From Candidatus Helarchaeota archaeon (GTDB lineage: Archaea; Asgardarchaeota; Lokiarchaeia; Helarchaeales; HEL-GB-A), in NCBI GenBank assembly GCA_016840125.1, contig JAEOSY010000023.1:1-44919 (forward strand): DNA of 44,919 bases. The letters run 5' to 3'. The stretch's first letter is position 1. Each line of letters starts with the position of its first letter. The translations under genes and the position numbers were made by a program. The notes under the pieces are model-generated. The model was given only the letters and a program-made list of their open reading frames with translations, was not told where the DNA came from and did not search any database. Shown in pieces: positions 43,608 to 44,919 of the stretch.

Positions 43608-44762
43608 ATGGCTAGAGAAGTTGCAGTTGTTGGATCAGGTATGATCAAGTTTGGAGAATTATTCAACAAAAGCGTGGATAATATGATTGAAGACGCTTAT
43701 ATCAATTGCCTGAAAAATGTGGATAATGGCATTGAACCGAAAGAGATTGAAGCCGCCTGGTTGGGGTCAGCCTATGAACGGTCCGGCGCCTCCTTGGCGG
43801 TTCCGACAGGTCTCTTTAGGATCCCCATCAGTCGGAATGAAAATGGCTGTGCCACAGGATCTGATGCAGTCCGTAACGCTTATTTCGCCGTTAAAGCGGG
43901 AATGTATGATGTTGTACTGGTTGTTGGGGCAGAAAAGATGCGAGATGCAGCGGGCGGGCTTGTCGCAAAAGCTGCTGCAAAATCAGGTATTGATATGTGG
44001 CGTTATCGAGCAAGAACGATGCCTTCCTTTTTTGCACTTCGTGGAACTCGCCACTTTCACGAGTTTGGCTCAACTAGAGAACATATAGCTATGATCTCCG
44101 TGAAAAATCATCATAACGGTCATCTTTATCCCTATGCGCATTATCAATTTGAAACAACTGTTGAAAAGGTTGTGAACGCCCCGATGGTCGCTTGGCCGCT
44201 CGGCCTGTATGATTGCTGTCCAATCACAGATGGAGCATGCGCAATTATCCTCGCAAGTAGCGATGTCGCCAAAAAATATACCGATACACCGATAAATATT
44301 GCTGGAGTGGGATGCGGTGTGGACTCATGGATGCGAGGTTTCGATGAAAACTTCATCGGGTTTCCTGCCACCGTGGTCGCTGCCAAGGAAGCCTATAAGC
44401 ACGCCGGGATAACGGCGAAGGACGTCAAAGTTGCAGAGGTCCATGATTGTTTTACAGTCACTGAAATGCTTGATTACGAAGATCTCGGCTTCTGCAAAAA
44501 AGGTGAGGGACACAAAATGATTGAAGAAGGCGTGGTGAACTTGGATGGAGCCCTACCAGTCAATCCCTCAGGCGGGCTCATCGCGAAAGGGCATCCCATA
44601 GGCGCTTCAGGCGTGGCACAAGTAGCGGAAATTTGGGAACAATTACGTGGACAAGCGGGTAAGGTGCAGGTCCCTGATGCAGATATTGGATTACAACATA
44701 ACATCGGATTGGGAAGGGGTGCAACGGGATCTGCAAGTGTCGTTACTATCCTTCGACGCTAA
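43608..44762 (+). CDS. Thiolase (SCP2-type acyl-CoA acetyltransferase)
   Basis: A 384-residue thiolase that condenses or cleaves acyl-CoA thioesters. The nucleophile is Cys81 in NENGCATGSDAVRNA. HD of AEVHDCFTVTEML and the GHPIGASG His give the remaining catalytic residues, and GLGRGATGSASVV closes the fold. The active site is thus complete, in contrast to the upstream HMG-CoA-synthase-like partner. ATG 43608 is preferred: GGGAGTGAT, a near-complete anti-Shine-Dalgarno match, lies four bases upstream. ATG 43602 overlaps that site and the DUF35 stop. The substrate may be acetoacetyl-CoA (mevalonate entry) or longer acyl-CoA (beta-oxidation or steroid-type degradation). Confidence 0.93.
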   Translation: MAREVAVVGSGMIKFGELFNKSVDNMIEDAYINCLKNVDNGIEPKEIEAAWLGSAYERSGASLAVPTGLFRIPISRNENGCATGSDAVRNAYFAVKAGMYDVVLVVGAEKMRDAAGGLVAKAAAKSGIDMWRYRARTMPSFFALRGTRHFHEFGSTREHIAMISVKNHHNGHLYPYAHYQFETTVEKVVNAPMVAWPLGLYDCCPITDGACAIILASSDVAKKYTDTPINIAGVGCGVDSWMRGFDENFIGFPATVVAAKEAYKHAGITAKDVKVAEVHDCFTVTEMLDYEDLGFCKKGEGHKMIEEGVVNLDGALPVNPSGGLIAKGHPIGASGVAQVAEIWEQLRGQAGKVQVPDADIGLQHNIGLGRGATGSASVVTILRR

Positions 44763-44919
44763 TCCTTTCTTTTCCTAACTCGAAATTGTAATTCTCCCGA
44801 TTGGGAGAGGATTTCAACTATATGGGTAAGATCCCTCCTTCTCTGGAATGATAAGTTTTCCTTCATAAAGATAATTGAAGCCTTAGAAGGGGAAATGTAT
44901 AAGGGAAATACTGTAGATA
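44759..44919 (-). CDS. Possible partial gene, C-terminal end at the window edge
   Basis: On the minus strand a frame is open from the window edge to a TAG at 44759-44761, overlapping the thiolase stop in convergent fashion. It encodes at least 53 residues ending ...RRRDLTHIVEILSQSGE, then QFRVRKRKD. The mix of helix- and strand-forming residues looks protein-like, but an open frame of this length is not rare by chance. An inverted repeat at 44793-44808 lies within it. Confidence 0.35.
   Translation of the reverse strand, partial: STVFPLYISPSKASIIFMKENLSFQRRRDLTHIVEILSQSGELQFRVRKRKD
44793..44808. terminator. Small stem-loop downstream of the thiolase gene
   Basis: TCTCCC and GGGAGA form a perfect six-base stem with a GATT loop. 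It lies 31 bases after the thiolase stop and may terminate that operon, though no T run follows on the plus strand. Confidence 0.3.

Overview
The window reads as an AT-rich archaeal chromosome segment, almost certainly from an Asgard archaeon (Promethearchaeota). Lokiarchaeia-like is my guess, but the class is not resolved. Several things point this way: a Ras/Rab-type small GTPase with an extra N-terminal domain, a 55-residue RING-like zinc protein, an archaeal HMG-CoA-synthase-like/DUF35/thiolase triad, a tungsten-type aldehyde ferredoxin oxidoreductase, GGAGG/GGTGAT-type ribosome binding sites with many TTG starts, and two cell-surface proteins of about 2,600 residues each. I see no rRNA, tRNA, CRISPR array, insertion sequence or phage gene.

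Layout. 1-4.1 kb (minus): a protein resembling the ATC-hydrolase/V4R type, then an aldehyde ferredoxin oxidoreductase cluster (MoaD-like sulfur carrier, AOR, four-cluster ferredoxin). 4.2-5.3 kb (plus): two small membrane proteins, coupled across an apparent ATT start, and one unknown protein. 5.3-6.5 kb (minus): a family III CoA-transferase fold with the racemase-type His/Asp pair. 6.7-10.4 kb (plus): a Tyr/Ser-rich surface protein with an internal zinc ribbon, a GlcD-like FAD oxidase and a polytopic membrane protein. 10.4-18.3 kb (minus): surface giant 1. The 440-bp spacer at 18.3-18.7 kb carries repeated TATTCAAT palindromes and separates it from a small acidic protein with amphipathic-helix repeats. 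19-23.7 kb: a TrmO-like protein, then a plus-strand run of a CCG-type Fe-S protein, an SGNH hydrolase, an ADP-ribosylglycohydrolase and a second polytopic membrane protein sharing a QDxFW...HD motif with the first. 23.7-31.4 kb (minus): surface giant 2. 31.5-35.2 kb (minus): a NUDIX hydrolase, a KaiC/DUF835-like protein, an FAH-family protein and an HTH-plus-ferredoxin protein. 35.3-38 kb (plus): OsmC, the RING-like protein, the small GTPase and a coiled-coil protein. 38-42 kb (minus): a 1,322-residue protein joining a prenyltransferase-like alpha toroid, zinc-ribbon knuckles and a very long coiled coil. 42.1-44.8 kb (plus): an HMG-CoA-synthase homologue that appears to have lost its catalytic residues, DUF35 and thiolase. 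A possible partial gene on the minus strand meets it at the right edge.

How the genes may work together. One theme is anaerobic acid, aldehyde and acyl-CoA metabolism: AOR with ferredoxin, the acyl-CoA racemase type, thiolase/DUF35, FAH family, a CoA-type NUDIX, and an FAD oxidase with a CCG protein. A second is the cell surface: two giants, the Tyr/Ser-rich protein and the QDxFW membrane proteins. A third is the eukaryote-like block at 35.8-42 kb (RING-like protein, GTPase, coiled coils, toroid). That block is the best candidate for something undescribed. All functional links are inference from homology and adjacency.
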